55,820 nucleotides of DNA from a virus, in the IMG/VR virus record IMGVR_UViG_3300012349_000007, positions 1-55,820 of that record. The stretch is one strand, 5' to 3'. The position numbers and the translations under genes are program-made. Every line of letters starts with the position of its first letter. Within the stretch, counting starts at the first letter, position 1. The notes beneath the pieces were generated by a model. The model was not told the origin of the DNA. It did no database searches and saw only the letters and a list, made by a program, of their open reading frames with translations. Positions 1 through 7,579 of the stretch are shown piece after piece.

Positions 1-52
1 CGAATAGAATAGCGGCAATCTCAAGGGCGAGATTGGTGTTTTGTTGTTGCAT
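1..52 (-). CDS. N-terminal part of membrane protein spanning the contig junction
   Basis: The ATG at 52 has an AGGA ribosome binding site 8 nt upstream. The 17 codons to the left edge run in frame into the minus-strand frame at 55820, giving 215 residues in total (52 + 596 = 648 nt = 216 codons with the stop). This part encodes the start of the first hydrophobic segment. See 55225-55820 for the rest. Confidence 0.8.
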   Translation of the reverse strand, partial: MQQQNTNLALEIAAILF

Positions 53-102
53 ACGTTTGTTCCTTTCGTGTTATACTGTTGTTCAAAACGAGAGAGAAAC
101 CG

Positions 103-417
103 ATGACTACGAACGGGCGTGATACCCATTTTCAAGGTTTTGCTGACCTTCTTTTTCCAGAGATTTCTAAACTTTTCTTTACCATGTATGCCCGTATCTT
201 GGAACATAGGCAGATAGAAGAAATCGATGCAATTGAGGATGAGATTAGAACCCTCATCGCTCAGGGGGCTTATGATCTGGCTATTCATGTCTTGAGTCAT
301 GCGAATGAACGCATGAACTTGAAATTAACGAACATCAAGGCGTGGGTGGACTTAGGAATACCAGACCTCACAGAATGGCCTACTCGTGGAAGCCCAGACT
401 TACCAGAGCAGCAATAA
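103..417 (+). CDS. Small acidic phage protein, paralogue of the 54281-54601 product
   Basis: I do not recognise a named family for this 104-residue protein. I chose ATG 103 (GAGAGA upstream) over a TTG at 79. It shares three blocks with the product of 54281-54601: an N-terminal HFQ.FA.LL stretch, LIAQ.AYDL followed by His, and PDLT.W near the C-terminus. Because the molecule is circular the two copies lie only about 1.4 kb apart. Its 3' end overlaps the convergent membrane-protein gene by 38 nt. An extended -10-like TATACT at 72-77 could drive it. Function unknown; the shared blocks suggest one fold with a duplicated role. Confidence 0.7.
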   Translation: MTTNGRDTHFQGFADLLFPEISKLFFTMYARILEHRQIEEIDAIEDEIRTLIAQGAYDLAIHVLSHANERMNLKLTNIKAWVDLGIPDLTEWPTRGSPDLPEQQ

Positions 418-556
418 TCAAGAGAAAAGCCAGGATGCCGTAAGCGATAGCCCAGCCCCAGGAGCCGCCTCTGTAATGAGCCAGGGCTAGCTCAGTAGAG
501 CGAACGACAAACCAAAGTAGGATGAGAAAGCCGACGTGCGTATCAAGTAAAATCAT
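380..556 (-). CDS. Small two-helix membrane protein, holin candidate
   Basis: A 58-residue protein with two hydrophobic segments (about residues 2-18 and 33-52) joined by a short polar loop containing Arg, His and Gly. I chose the ATG at 556 because GGAGG sits 8 nt upstream; an ATG at 571 would place the Shine-Dalgarno inside the gene. It follows the lysin gene on the same strand, the usual place for a class II holin, but sequence alone cannot prove pore formation. The junction-spanning membrane protein downstream is the other candidate. Confidence 0.65.
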   Translation of the reverse strand: MILLDTHVGFLILLWFVVRSTELALAHYRGGSWGWAIAYGILAFLLIIAALVSLGFHE

Positions 557-598
557 GGTGTATACCTCCATACATTTGTTCTAGTTTGCTACACAAGA

Positions 599-1549
599 TT
601 AGACTTTGGCCACAATCGCCTTAATGCTTGCAATGGCATCGACAAGCGCTTGCGGTGTCTGTGGCTGGTTGGCAAGCTGGCGTTTGAGTTTTGCTAACTC
701 TGGGTCTGTACCAGGGCCTCCATCGTAAAGTGCGACGGGCGAGACCTTCTGATCTTTCCACTGCCTGACACCATTCTCGAAAAATTGGATTACCCAATTT
801 TGATTGATGTAAATCTCGTTACTCATTGGCCTTCCGAGCACATCAAAACCACACAAGCCCTTGTTACCCTCGTGCTTATAATTATCCAATAAGGCATATT
901 GAATCACCTTCCCTTGCCAGGGCCCGCCAGTGTCCGTACATTCCCATTGGTGGGGATTTAGTTCCTTAAAGTGTTTCTTGATCTCAGGATTATTGATATC
1001 TATCGTAACCACTTCTTCCTCCTGTTGAATTCGTTCAGCTATCCAGATTTGTTTGAACAGCAATAAGCGTGCCCAGTCAGCATCAGACCTCAAGACAGGC
1101 TTATTAATCCACGGGTCATGTGCCGTCAGATGCCCGGGCACCTCATCAGAGTAAAACGTCAAGACGTGACTATAGCCGTAACTTGACGGCATGTAGGGAT
1201 CGGGTTCCGTACAGATTACCGGATGCTGCATCGCCAGATGAGCATGAGCCTGTTGGATGAGATACCCAGGCTCACCGTCCAATGGCCAGAGCTTTACTCC
1301 GAGAGAAGCACAATACTGGATGTACTTGACTGCTGCTGTGCCGCCCGTATATTCGCCTGGATACGCCATGTCTTTGAATTTATCAGGATTGTATTTATCG
1401 TGGTCGAGGGCTGTAACCCCGTTGAGCCACATGCACGCTCCGCATACTTCCGCGGCCACGCAATCATCTTGATAGTTCTCCGAGGGCTTGCCATCCGAGG
1501 TCACTTGTGTTTGTTGGGAGACCATAACATAATTTTGTAATATACTCAT
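599..1549 (-). CDS. C39-like cysteine peptidase, probable endolysin
   Basis: 316 residues. The first 170 fit a papain-like C39 peptidase: Cys30 in a DDC motif, His128 in the SHVLTFY stretch and Asp145 in HDPW form a plausible catalytic triad, as in lysins that cut peptide bonds in the cell wall. The C-terminal 140 residues contain a WxC-type region and a PELAKLKRQL helix that may bind the wall or the virion. GGAGG lies 6 nt before the ATG. It is the last large gene of the late operon, followed by small membrane proteins, so a lysis role is likely. An alternative is a virion-associated peptidase. Confidence 0.7.
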   Translation of the reverse strand: MSILQNYVMVSQQTQVTSDGKPSENYQDDCVAAEVCGACMWLNGVTALDHDKYNPDKFKDMAYPGEYTGGTAAVKYIQYCASLGVKLWPLDGEPGYLIQQAHAHLAMQHPVICTEPDPYMPSSYGYSHVLTFYSDEVPGHLTAHDPWINKPVLRSDADWARLLLFKQIWIAERIQQEEEVVTIDINNPEIKKHFKELNPHQWECTDTGGPWQGKVIQYALLDNYKHEGNKGLCGFDVLGRPMSNEIYINQNWVIQFFENGVRQWKDQKVSPVALYDGGPGTDPELAKLKRQLANQPQTPQALVDAIASIKAIVAKV

Positions 1550-1595
1550 AAGCTGCCTCCTTTTATATTAAAGACTAGCTTCTGATGCGGGTTTA

Positions 1596-1604
1596 TGGTA
1601 TACT
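1596..1604 (+). promoter_or_regulatory. Extended -10 promoter for the HNH nuclease gene
   Basis: TGG directly followed by TATACT gives an extended -10 element. No good -35 is seen 16-18 bp upstream. It lies 77 nt before the plus-strand HNH gene, which has no other visible promoter because all its neighbours run the opposite way. Confidence 0.4.
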
Positions 1605-1659
1605 GTGGGGGTAATAATGTGGTGTGTCCCAGAGGTGTTAGAGCACCCCTGAGACTAGA

Positions 1660-1678
1660 TACAACGTTGGAGGTTGTA
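1660..1678 (+). promoter_or_regulatory. Hairpin holding the HNH ribosome binding site
   Basis: TACAAC (1660-1665) pairs with GTTGTA (1673-1678) around a 7-nt loop. The GGAGG Shine-Dalgarno (1669-1673) lies in the loop and closing pair, 7 nt before the ATG at 1681. Such folding would limit translation, a strategy known for T4 homing endonuclease genes; its use here is inference. Confidence 0.5.
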
Positions 1679-1680
1679 CC

Positions 1681-2598
1681 ATGGATGATATTATATCCCC
1701 AAACGCGCCCCAGAAGCAATGTAAAGGCCCTTGTGGTCGCACTCTTCCCGCTACTTCTGAATACTTTCACTCTCAAAAAGCTGGTAAGTATGGTTTTCGT
1801 AGCACCTGTAAAGTTTGCCGTAAAACTGAAATGCCACTTGACGAGAAAAGAGCCTACAGTAAGCTGTACCACGAAACGCACAAGGAAAGAGAAAATCAAC
1901 GTAGCAAAGAATACGCTAGGACGCATAAAGAAGAGGCTCGCCAACGCAGTCATTTGCCTCACAATATGGAGAAACACAGGCAGGAAAGCCGAAGATATGC
2001 GAGAGAGCATAGAGAGCAACGAAAACAGTACGGCCAACGCTACTACAGAGAAAAGTTTGAGCAGATTAGCGCCCAAAAGCGAGCCTATAATATTGCCCAT
2101 GCAGATGAAGTCAAAAGGCATCATCAAGCCTACTATCAAGCAAATCGAGAAGAGATTATACGTCGCCAGCGCATTCGCGCTCAAAGTGAGGTAGCAAAGA
2201 GGCGAAGGAAGATTTATGAGGCAGAGAATGCTGAATATATCCGCTCGCATGCCTATAGCTATAGAAGAAACCATCTTGAAGAGGACAGTGCTCGTGCTCG
2301 TTTGCGTCGTGCTCGAAAGAAGTCGGTACTTGGTACCCATACGGCAGCACAAATTCAAGAGCAGTTGAAACGCCAACGTTATCGGTGCTATTATGCTGCT
2401 TGTGGTTTCTCTAAGTTTCCAAGAGTCAAAGGTAAGTATCTTTACCAAGTTGAACATACCTTTCCTCTGAGCCGTGTAGCAGGAACCGATATCCCTGCTA
2501 ATGATATCTCTTACCTCGTGTTGAGTTGTGACCATTGCAACGGAAGTAAGAGTAGCAAGTACCCCTGGGAGTGGCCCCAGGGAGGCCGATTGCTCTAA
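1681..2598 (+). CDS. HNH homing endonuclease, free-standing
   Basis: 305 residues. The N-terminus has a zinc-finger-like CKGPCG...CKVC segment (residues about 14-46), followed by a long, very basic helical region rich in Arg, Lys, Tyr and His (about 55-220). The C-terminus carries an HNH core: a YxVEHTFPLSR motif, then CDHCN and a SKS tail. It stands alone on the plus strand among minus-strand late genes, between the lysin and a tip-protein gene, with its own promoter-like site. This placement is typical of a mobile homing endonuclease. It would cut a target in phages lacking it; the target is unknown. Confidence 0.85.
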   Translation: MDDIISPNAPQKQCKGPCGRTLPATSEYFHSQKAGKYGFRSTCKVCRKTEMPLDEKRAYSKLYHETHKERENQRSKEYARTHKEEARQRSHLPHNMEKHRQESRRYAREHREQRKQYGQRYYREKFEQISAQKRAYNIAHADEVKRHHQAYYQANREEIIRRQRIRAQSEVAKRRRKIYEAENAEYIRSHAYSYRRNHLEEDSARARLRRARKKSVLGTHTAAQIQEQLKRQRYRCYYAACGFSKFPRVKGKYLYQVEHTFPLSRVAGTDIPANDISYLVLSCDHCNGSKSSKYPWEWPQGGRLL

Positions 2599-2620
2599 AA
2601 CAGCCATAAAGCCCTCCTTT

Positions 2621-2959
2621 CTAGTGAATGGGATTGACGGTAATCGTATCAATATTCATCGTCTTTGGGCCATTGGAAAAGATGATCGACAAATACACCG
2701 TCCATTGCCCAACGGTATCGATATCCGCTGCCACCGGCTGGTACACCACAATGCTATTCGTCCCGTCAGTATCAGTCTGCACGCTAAACACGCCACCACT
2801 GCACACCTTCAGTACTGGCGGACTGGCCTGAGCATTGTACAGGTGCAAGGTGAAATTTGCATTCGTGTACCCGCTCAAGTTGGGTCTCACCCCATTAATC
2901 AGGGATATTGGGAAGCGGAAGGGCGTCCCAGTGTCGCCCTGGAATGTCGTCATGCTCAT
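2621..2959 (-). CDS. BppU-like N-terminal domain protein (tail tip/baseplate)
   Basis: 112 residues, beta-rich. It begins with a GDTGTPFRFPIS...INGV pattern like the N-terminal domain of lactococcal-phage baseplate upper protein BppU, which docks receptor-binding parts on the tail tip. GGAGG lies 7 nt before the ATG, and the start overlaps the stop of the upstream gene (ATGA). It contains only the docking domain, so it may be an adaptor. The assignment is from pattern recognition, not a search. Confidence 0.55.
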   Translation of the reverse strand: MSMTTFQGDTGTPFRFPISLINGVRPNLSGYTNANFTLHLYNAQASPPVLKVCSGGVFSVQTDTDGTNSIVVYQPVAADIDTVGQWTVYLSIIFSNGPKTMNIDTITVNPIH

Positions 2960-4581
2960 GGGTTGGCCTCCTTCATGGGTAGATTGCCGTCTGAAGCCGT
3001 CATGGGTAGATTGCCGTCGCTGGCGGAAAGTGGCATCGTTTTGTAGTACAGGTTCGCATTCACATTTGACGGCGTAATGAAAAAGGTAGATCGTGTATTG
3101 GTGCGCGCCTGCGCTCGTATATTAAAGATGCTCCGGGCATTGGTCTGAAGCGTATTAAGCGTGGCGCTTGTCCATGATGGATGCGCCGTCATGTAATCGG
3201 TAATGGCTTTCCACGAACTCCCCGTTCCCGTTCCCAGGCTGGGACTGACGGATGCTGCCTGTAACGGCTTTTGATAATCAATCGTCCATATCCCCAGTTT
3301 CCCGACGGGGTTCGGATTTTGTGTGCGCAGCGCATCAAACATATCGGTGAGATATGGAGCTCGTGATTGGTGCTTCGCGTCGGTTGTGCCATCCGTAATC
3401 ATCACGGCCCATTGCACCGTCTCGCCGTTCGCATGCGTGAGGTTGGCAGAGGTGGACACATCTTTTTCGATGTTCCGCTGATCGATGGTAAATGCGGTTC
3501 CGCTTCTTGTGCTACAGTGCATCCATTCGTTTTTGACGATCAGATAAAAGTCGTTGCCCGAAGTTGGGAAACCCACGCCAGAAGCCACATTGAGGGTAAA
3601 CGGTGTGGCCTGCGTAGCGCTAATCGTACCGGAAAGCGTCGTTTGGACAAGCGACGTCGGATTACATACAACATCCCCCACATTCCAGCCGGTTTCCAAG
3701 ACGTAGATCGGGGTATTTTTCTGCCCCGTTGGCGCGTAGGATTGCAGGGCATTGCCGATCAACGTCAATTCTGGCGCAATGGCAACGCCTGTCGTGTCCA
3801 CCGTCGAGGTTGGATCAGGCGAAAGACGACCATCATAATAGCAGTGCGCGTCCACAAAGTCCGGGAAGTTGGCCGCCGTGATGACGCTAAAAACGTTCTG
3901 GCACCAATTTGAAATATGCGTACTTGAATTGGTTGGTGTCTTGCGCACCGAGCAAATGCCCATGAGTAGTGCCGGATTAATCGCCCTGACCGCGGGAATA
4001 GCCGCATTGGCGGTCGGCCCCAGCGCTCGTCCTGTGCGACCCGACACCGTGTCAAATTCCTCATTGCCTATCTGGATGCTTTCCACATGACCATGCCCAT
4101 GATTGCCGTCGTAGCGCGTAGCCAGGTGCTGGGCGAAACGTGAGTAGGCCTGTGGTCCTCCCAGTGTACCGCTTCCCAGCCCGACATTGGTTCCTGAGTC
4201 GTCAAAGATCAGGTAATTATCCGGTGCGTCCTGGATCGTCAACATGACGTTGATATTCGCAGCATTGAAAGCGGCTACCGCATTGTCCATCGTCTGAACA
4301 GCCGATTTGGTCGGATCGGTGTTTCCTGACGGCCCATCCCAGTAGATCGGCGTATTGGTCGGCGGCTCGCTCACCGCGCCGCCAGTAGGATTGGTTTCGT
4401 AGTTGCGCCAGCGGAATTGATAGCGCACCCACAGCCCGCCTCCAATGATATTGGAGAGCGTCGTGAGGTCGGTAATCAGGTTGGTGTCCAGCGCCCGATA
4501 CGTGGGATTGCTCACGGGCTTGCCGCCATCCTGATAATACGTGAATGCGTACGGACTGTCTTTTGTTGGGATATATGGCAT
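2956..4581 (-). CDS. Virion glycoside-hydrolase-like protein (clan GH-A type signature)
   Basis: 541 residues with a TIM-barrel look. It has an IGNEEFD motif (Glu174, the usual acid/base in clan GH-A) and a YVLETGW motif (Glu296, the usual nucleophile), with VRYQFRW and VDAHCYYDG strands between. It probably digests surface polysaccharide during adsorption. Residues 305-380 look like an inserted beta domain between barrel strands. The C-terminus ends in a tandem repeat of SDGNLPM, encoded by two 27-bp units at 2974 and 3001. It lies among tip-protein genes, so the product is probably on the virion. Substrate and exact family cannot be given from sequence alone. Confidence 0.65.
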   Translation of the reverse strand: MPYIPTKDSPYAFTYYQDGGKPVSNPTYRALDTNLITDLTTLSNIIGGGLWVRYQFRWRNYETNPTGGAVSEPPTNTPIYWDGPSGNTDPTKSAVQTMDNAVAAFNAANINVMLTIQDAPDNYLIFDDSGTNVGLGSGTLGGPQAYSRFAQHLATRYDGNHGHGHVESIQIGNEEFDTVSGRTGRALGPTANAAIPAVRAINPALLMGICSVRKTPTNSSTHISNWCQNVFSVITAANFPDFVDAHCYYDGRLSPDPTSTVDTTGVAIAPELTLIGNALQSYAPTGQKNTPIYVLETGWNVGDVVCNPTSLVQTTLSGTISATQATPFTLNVASGVGFPTSGNDFYLIVKNEWMHCSTRSGTAFTIDQRNIEKDVSTSANLTHANGETVQWAVMITDGTTDAKHQSRAPYLTDMFDALRTQNPNPVGKLGIWTIDYQKPLQAASVSPSLGTGTGSSWKAITDYMTAHPSWTSATLNTLQTNARSIFNIRAQARTNTRSTFFITPSNVNANLYYKTMPLSASDGNLPMTASDGNLPMKEANP

Positions 4582-4596
4582 GGCTCCTTTTCCTCC

Positions 4597-5247
4597 CTAC
4601 ACCGATTGATAGGCGAGATTGACCACGCACAACTGAGGATTCCCCACAATCGTCTGCCCCAGTGTCACCTCGGCCACCGCCCAAAACTGGACTTGCGCCC
4701 CGGATGCAATGTTACCCATGTTGAGCGAGGCGAAAAAGCTGGCTGTTGCTGATGTTTGGGAGAGCAGGCTATCTGTGTAGCCACTCGACGTGCTAGGATT
4801 GGCATTGGATGTGGCAATGTTGGTATTTTGCGCCTTCTGATCGCCCGCGTTGTAGATGTAGAAATTCTGAACATTCACGCCGATGCCGTTGGGCGTGGCA
4901 TTGGTGCCATCGTTCAAAATGCCGTTCGTCTGGTCGCCGACTGGCAGGCTGTAATACCATTCATTGACGACGGTGTTGTTGGGATGAAGATGCGCCAAAG
5001 GTGTCAACAAATTGAGCGTGGTACTGGCAACGCCGGGCGTAGGCGTAGCATAGGCTATGGTCTCATTGCCATTGGTTGCATCGATAATATCGATGGTGCC
5101 ATAGCCAGGAAGCGCATTTGCCACCACAATCGAGGTCGCCCCAGCAGCATACCCGCCCGTGTGGTTGATCGTGGTGGCTATGTCGGTATTGTGCGCAAGC
5201 TCCACGGTATGGAGGTTGTCTGAATAGATTTTCAGAAAAGCGCTCAT
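4597..5247 (-). CDS. Tail tip / receptor-binding accessory protein
   Basis: 216 residues, rich in Thr, Asn, Gly and Ala and predicted to be beta-structured; no signal peptide or membrane segment. No recognised motif. It starts one base upstream of the neighbouring gene's stop, in the same tightly packed tip-protein operon. A baseplate or fibre role is inferred from position and composition. Confidence 0.6.
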   Translation of the reverse strand: MSAFLKIYSDNLHTVELAHNTDIATTINHTGGYAAGATSIVVANALPGYGTIDIIDATNGNETIAYATPTPGVASTTLNLLTPLAHLHPNNTVVNEWYYSLPVGDQTNGILNDGTNATPNGIGVNVQNFYIYNAGDQKAQNTNIATSNANPSTSSGYTDSLLSQTSATASFFASLNMGNIASGAQVQFWAVAEVTLGQTIVGNPQLCVVNLAYQSV

Positions 5248-5802
5248 CTACAGCCCTCCCTGGATAATCGCGGAGAGCGACGGCATCAGGTTGGAAGCGG
5301 CTGTTCCGCCCGTTGTCCCTGGCAATACAGGCGTGGTCGTGCCTGTACTGTTGTTTGTGGCCGTCATGGCGCGGGTAATGGTGATTGTCCCAGCAACCAG
5401 CCCGCCGGCGCGTCCGTAGGTGTCTGTTGAGTTCCCAGGCGTTAAGGCCATGTAGTATTTGCCAGGTGATAGGTTGAGAGCCGTAGCAAAGTTGACGCTT
5501 TGGTCAAGGTTGGCCGTATTGACCGTTGCGCCGATATTGGCCAGCAAGTTGCCGGAGCTATCATAAATCCCAGCATCCGTTTTCCCTGTAGCAGTGGCGG
5601 CCATGCGCCAGCGCATCCCCAGGATCGTCGTGGGGCTGTTTAACTCGAAGGCCCACAAGTAGACTGTGTTAGCCACGAGCACCGCATTGCCGTTCCCGGC
5701 GATTGCTGATATACCTTCAACAATCCAGGGTGTGACCTGGCCAGTGTCAACGGTGCTTGGATATCCCATCAGTGCGCCTCCTGTCGTGCTTGGTTGTGGC
5801 AT
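5248..5802 (-). CDS. Tail tip protein, jelly-roll-like
   Basis: 184 residues. The middle (about 40-150) contains a pattern of an alternating beta sandwich (WRMAATATGKTDAGIYDSSG, then LSPGKYYMALTPG), seen in phage carbohydrate-binding and tip proteins that sense glycans. The low-complexity Thr/Gly C-terminus may be a linker. It lies between other tip genes. Specific ligand unknown. Confidence 0.55.
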   Translation of the reverse strand: MPQPSTTGGALMGYPSTVDTGQVTPWIVEGISAIAGNGNAVLVANTVYLWAFELNSPTTILGMRWRMAATATGKTDAGIYDSSGNLLANIGATVNTANLDQSVNFATALNLSPGKYYMALTPGNSTDTYGRAGGLVAGTITITRAMTATNNSTGTTTPVLPGTTGGTAASNLMPSLSAIIQGGL

Positions 5803-5811
5803 ATTTCACCT

Positions 5812-6501
5812 CTATTTGCCATAAATGTTCAATGAATGAGTAAATGTTGGTGTTGCTGACCCTCCAACGACCCACCGCAATCGGCCTGTTAGCCCCAGGC
5901 TTTGGTTATAGGCCATGCCCGCGCCAATGCTCGTACTCAAAGTATTCGCAGCGACTGTAAGCACTGCACTTTGCCAAAGCACATAATAGATACTGTCCGC
6001 TCCCTTACGCTCATAGAAGTACTGGATAGTCGGATTAGTCCCTGCCTGAGCGGTGGTATTGATATCTATGCTAATTTCCGTATAAGGCCCAACGGTGATA
6101 TCTCCACTGTTTTGCGTGCTGCCTGATGTAGTAACCGATGTCTGGGTATACGCTGCCACGCTGCTACGCTTAGTCGGCACAATCTGATCAGAGGCGATAT
6201 TCACAGCCAAACTATTGGCTGTCGTTTGCGCTCCAACCAATAGCTTTCCGAGCAAGCGCTTCACAAAAGCCATGAAAGAGAAGGTGCCAGCGTCAGTCGT
6301 AGCCGATGCATCAGCTTTCGCGCCAAAAGTGACGTTATCTCCGTCATACTGATACAAGGCAACGGACGTATTGCTATTGCCGCCTGTTGAGACCGCAGGT
6401 CCTCCCCGAATGGCAAGAGGGGTATTTGTCCCGTCAGGAACGGCGCTACTCATCGGGAGAGGCGTTCCTGAGCCATCAACGGGCGTTGGGGTATAGGTCA
6501 T
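5812..6501 (-). CDS. Tail tip / fibre protein with Thr-Gly-rich N-terminus
   Basis: 229 residues. The N-terminal 60 residues are Pro/Gly/Thr-rich, a central VALYQYDGDNVTFGAKAD stretch looks like a phage tip repeat, and the C-terminal 120 residues read as a beta sandwich ending in LNIYGK. Position among receptor-binding genes supports a structural role. No enzymatic motif seen. Confidence 0.55.
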   Translation of the reverse strand: MTYTPTPVDGSGTPLPMSSAVPDGTNTPLAIRGGPAVSTGGNSNTSVALYQYDGDNVTFGAKADASATTDAGTFSFMAFVKRLLGKLLVGAQTTANSLAVNIASDQIVPTKRSSVAAYTQTSVTTSGSTQNSGDITVGPYTEISIDINTTAQAGTNPTIQYFYERKGADSIYYVLWQSAVLTVAANTLSTSIGAGMAYNQSLGLTGRLRWVVGGSATPTFTHSLNIYGK

Positions 6502-6518
6502 GTTCTACGTTCCTCTCT

Positions 6519-6986
6519 CTACAGGTATTCAATGTCAATGCTCAGGTCAGAAGCCGCAGTGCTTGTATTGTCCGTGTCGCTAATGCCAGTCACCGCAGCC
6601 AACCCTATCCCCGCGCTAAAGGCCAGCCCGTTGGGCATCGTGGCATTGACGCGCCCACCCGCAGGGATGCCAATGACGCGGCGCAGCAGCGCATTATCTG
6701 TTGCCGGCGCAGGTGCGGTCGCTTTGTTGTACAGCTTCACGTAGCGTATGGCTGCTGACGCATTAAAGATTTCGTAGCCATAGACCGTGCCCGCTGTAGC
6801 TTTGATGCTGGTCGCATTGTTGGTGGCCGCCGCTATCACGTGGAAACTGCTGCTGCCCCCTGTACTTATCGCGGGCTCGATGATTTTGCCCGTTGATGGG
6901 CTCAGTAGATAGACCGTGCGCATATCATTGCGTCCCTGTCCATTAAAGTGGCTGTCCGCGTCTGGCCAAATTTTTGAGTTTGCCAT
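6519..6986 (-). CDS. Small tail tip protein
   Basis: 155 residues. The segment from about residue 47 reads like a single beta sandwich of the kind found in phage collar or tip proteins (GYEIFNASAAIRYVKLYNKA, then GLAFSAGIGLA and an IDIEYL C-terminus). It is not a known enzyme. Its start is 3 nt beyond the stop of the upstream coiled-coil protein. Confidence 0.55.
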   Translation of the reverse strand: MANSKIWPDADSHFNGQGRNDMRTVYLLSPSTGKIIEPAISTGGSSSFHVIAAATNNATSIKATAGTVYGYEIFNASAAIRYVKLYNKATAPAPATDNALLRRVIGIPAGGRVNATMPNGLAFSAGIGLAAVTGISDTDNTSTAASDLSIDIEYL

Positions 6987-6989
6987 GAG

Positions 6990-7364
6990 TTATTTCCCTT
7001 CCTCTTGTTGAGCAATTTTCTCAAGTTGTCCTGTTGTATGTATCTGCACGACATGCTCTACGCCCGTACGCTGGTCGATGAGCGTAATCACATCATCGTT
7101 GACTTCGATCAAGAGTCCACGTCGCTTCTTCAAGGTCACCTGCAGGGTGAAAAACACGCCTTCGAGTCGCGTAATCTTCTTCTCAAGCACCTGTATTTGC
7201 TTCTCTTGTGCGGTATTCTGCGCTTGTAATGCGGTAATCGTATTTGTTTGCACTTCCGACATTCCCCTGTTTTTATTGCCGACGAAGGCAATCACTACGC
7301 CAATGGCCGCCGAGAGCGCGATAGCGATACTCAAGAGTGGCAGGAATGCCCCAAAATCAGGCAT
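6990..7364 (-). CDS. Membrane-anchored coiled-coil protein
   Basis: 124 residues. An N-terminal transmembrane segment (about residues 8-27) is followed by a coiled coil (about 35-75: repeated Gln/Leu/Glu heptads) and a basic/beta C-terminal part. I chose ATG 7364 because AAAGGAG lies close upstream. It overlaps the preceding membrane-protein gene. The layout resembles i-spanins or the hemolysin-XhlA group, but neither is proven. It sits between the tail hub and tip genes rather than next to the lysin. Confidence 0.6.
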   Translation of the reverse strand: MPDFGAFLPLLSIAIALSAAIGVVIAFVGNKNRGMSEVQTNTITALQAQNTAQEKQIQVLEKKITRLEGVFFTLQVTLKKRRGLLIEVNDDVITLIDQRTGVEHVVQIHTTGQLEKIAQQEEGK

Positions 7365-7569
7365 GGTACTCCTTTTCGAGCATTTCTGCCAGTTTTGCTG
7401 CTGCATCTGCCGATTTGAGTGCCGCCTCTGCTGAAATGGCGCGACTCACAAGCATCGTCTGTTCCATACGGTGGATGTAGCGCGTCGTGCTCCACCAGAT
7501 GAGCCACAGAAACACAAGCACGGTACACAGCCAGACAAGATAAAAAATGGTTAAGATCGTTTGCCACAT
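7357..7569 (-). CDS. Small membrane protein with helical tail
   Basis: 70 residues: one strong N-terminal transmembrane segment (about 3-26, rich in Trp, Leu and Val), then a charged amphipathic helix rich in Ala and Glu. It overlaps the next gene, suggesting the two are translated together and form a pair. Function unknown; holin-like or spanin-partner roles are possible. Confidence 0.6.
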   Translation of the reverse strand: MWQTILTIFYLVWLCTVLVFLWLIWWSTTRYIHRMEQTMLVSRAISAEAALKSADAAAKLAEMLEKEYHA

Positions 7570-7579
7570 AATCCCTCCT

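Noticed and set aside
1546-2652. 368-codon minus-strand frame opposite the HNH gene
   Set aside because: Entirely antisense to the HNH gene, low-complexity and no motif; the plus-strand frame has zinc and HNH signatures.
3367-3912. 181-codon plus-strand frame
   Set aside because: Antisense shadow of the glycosidase-like gene.
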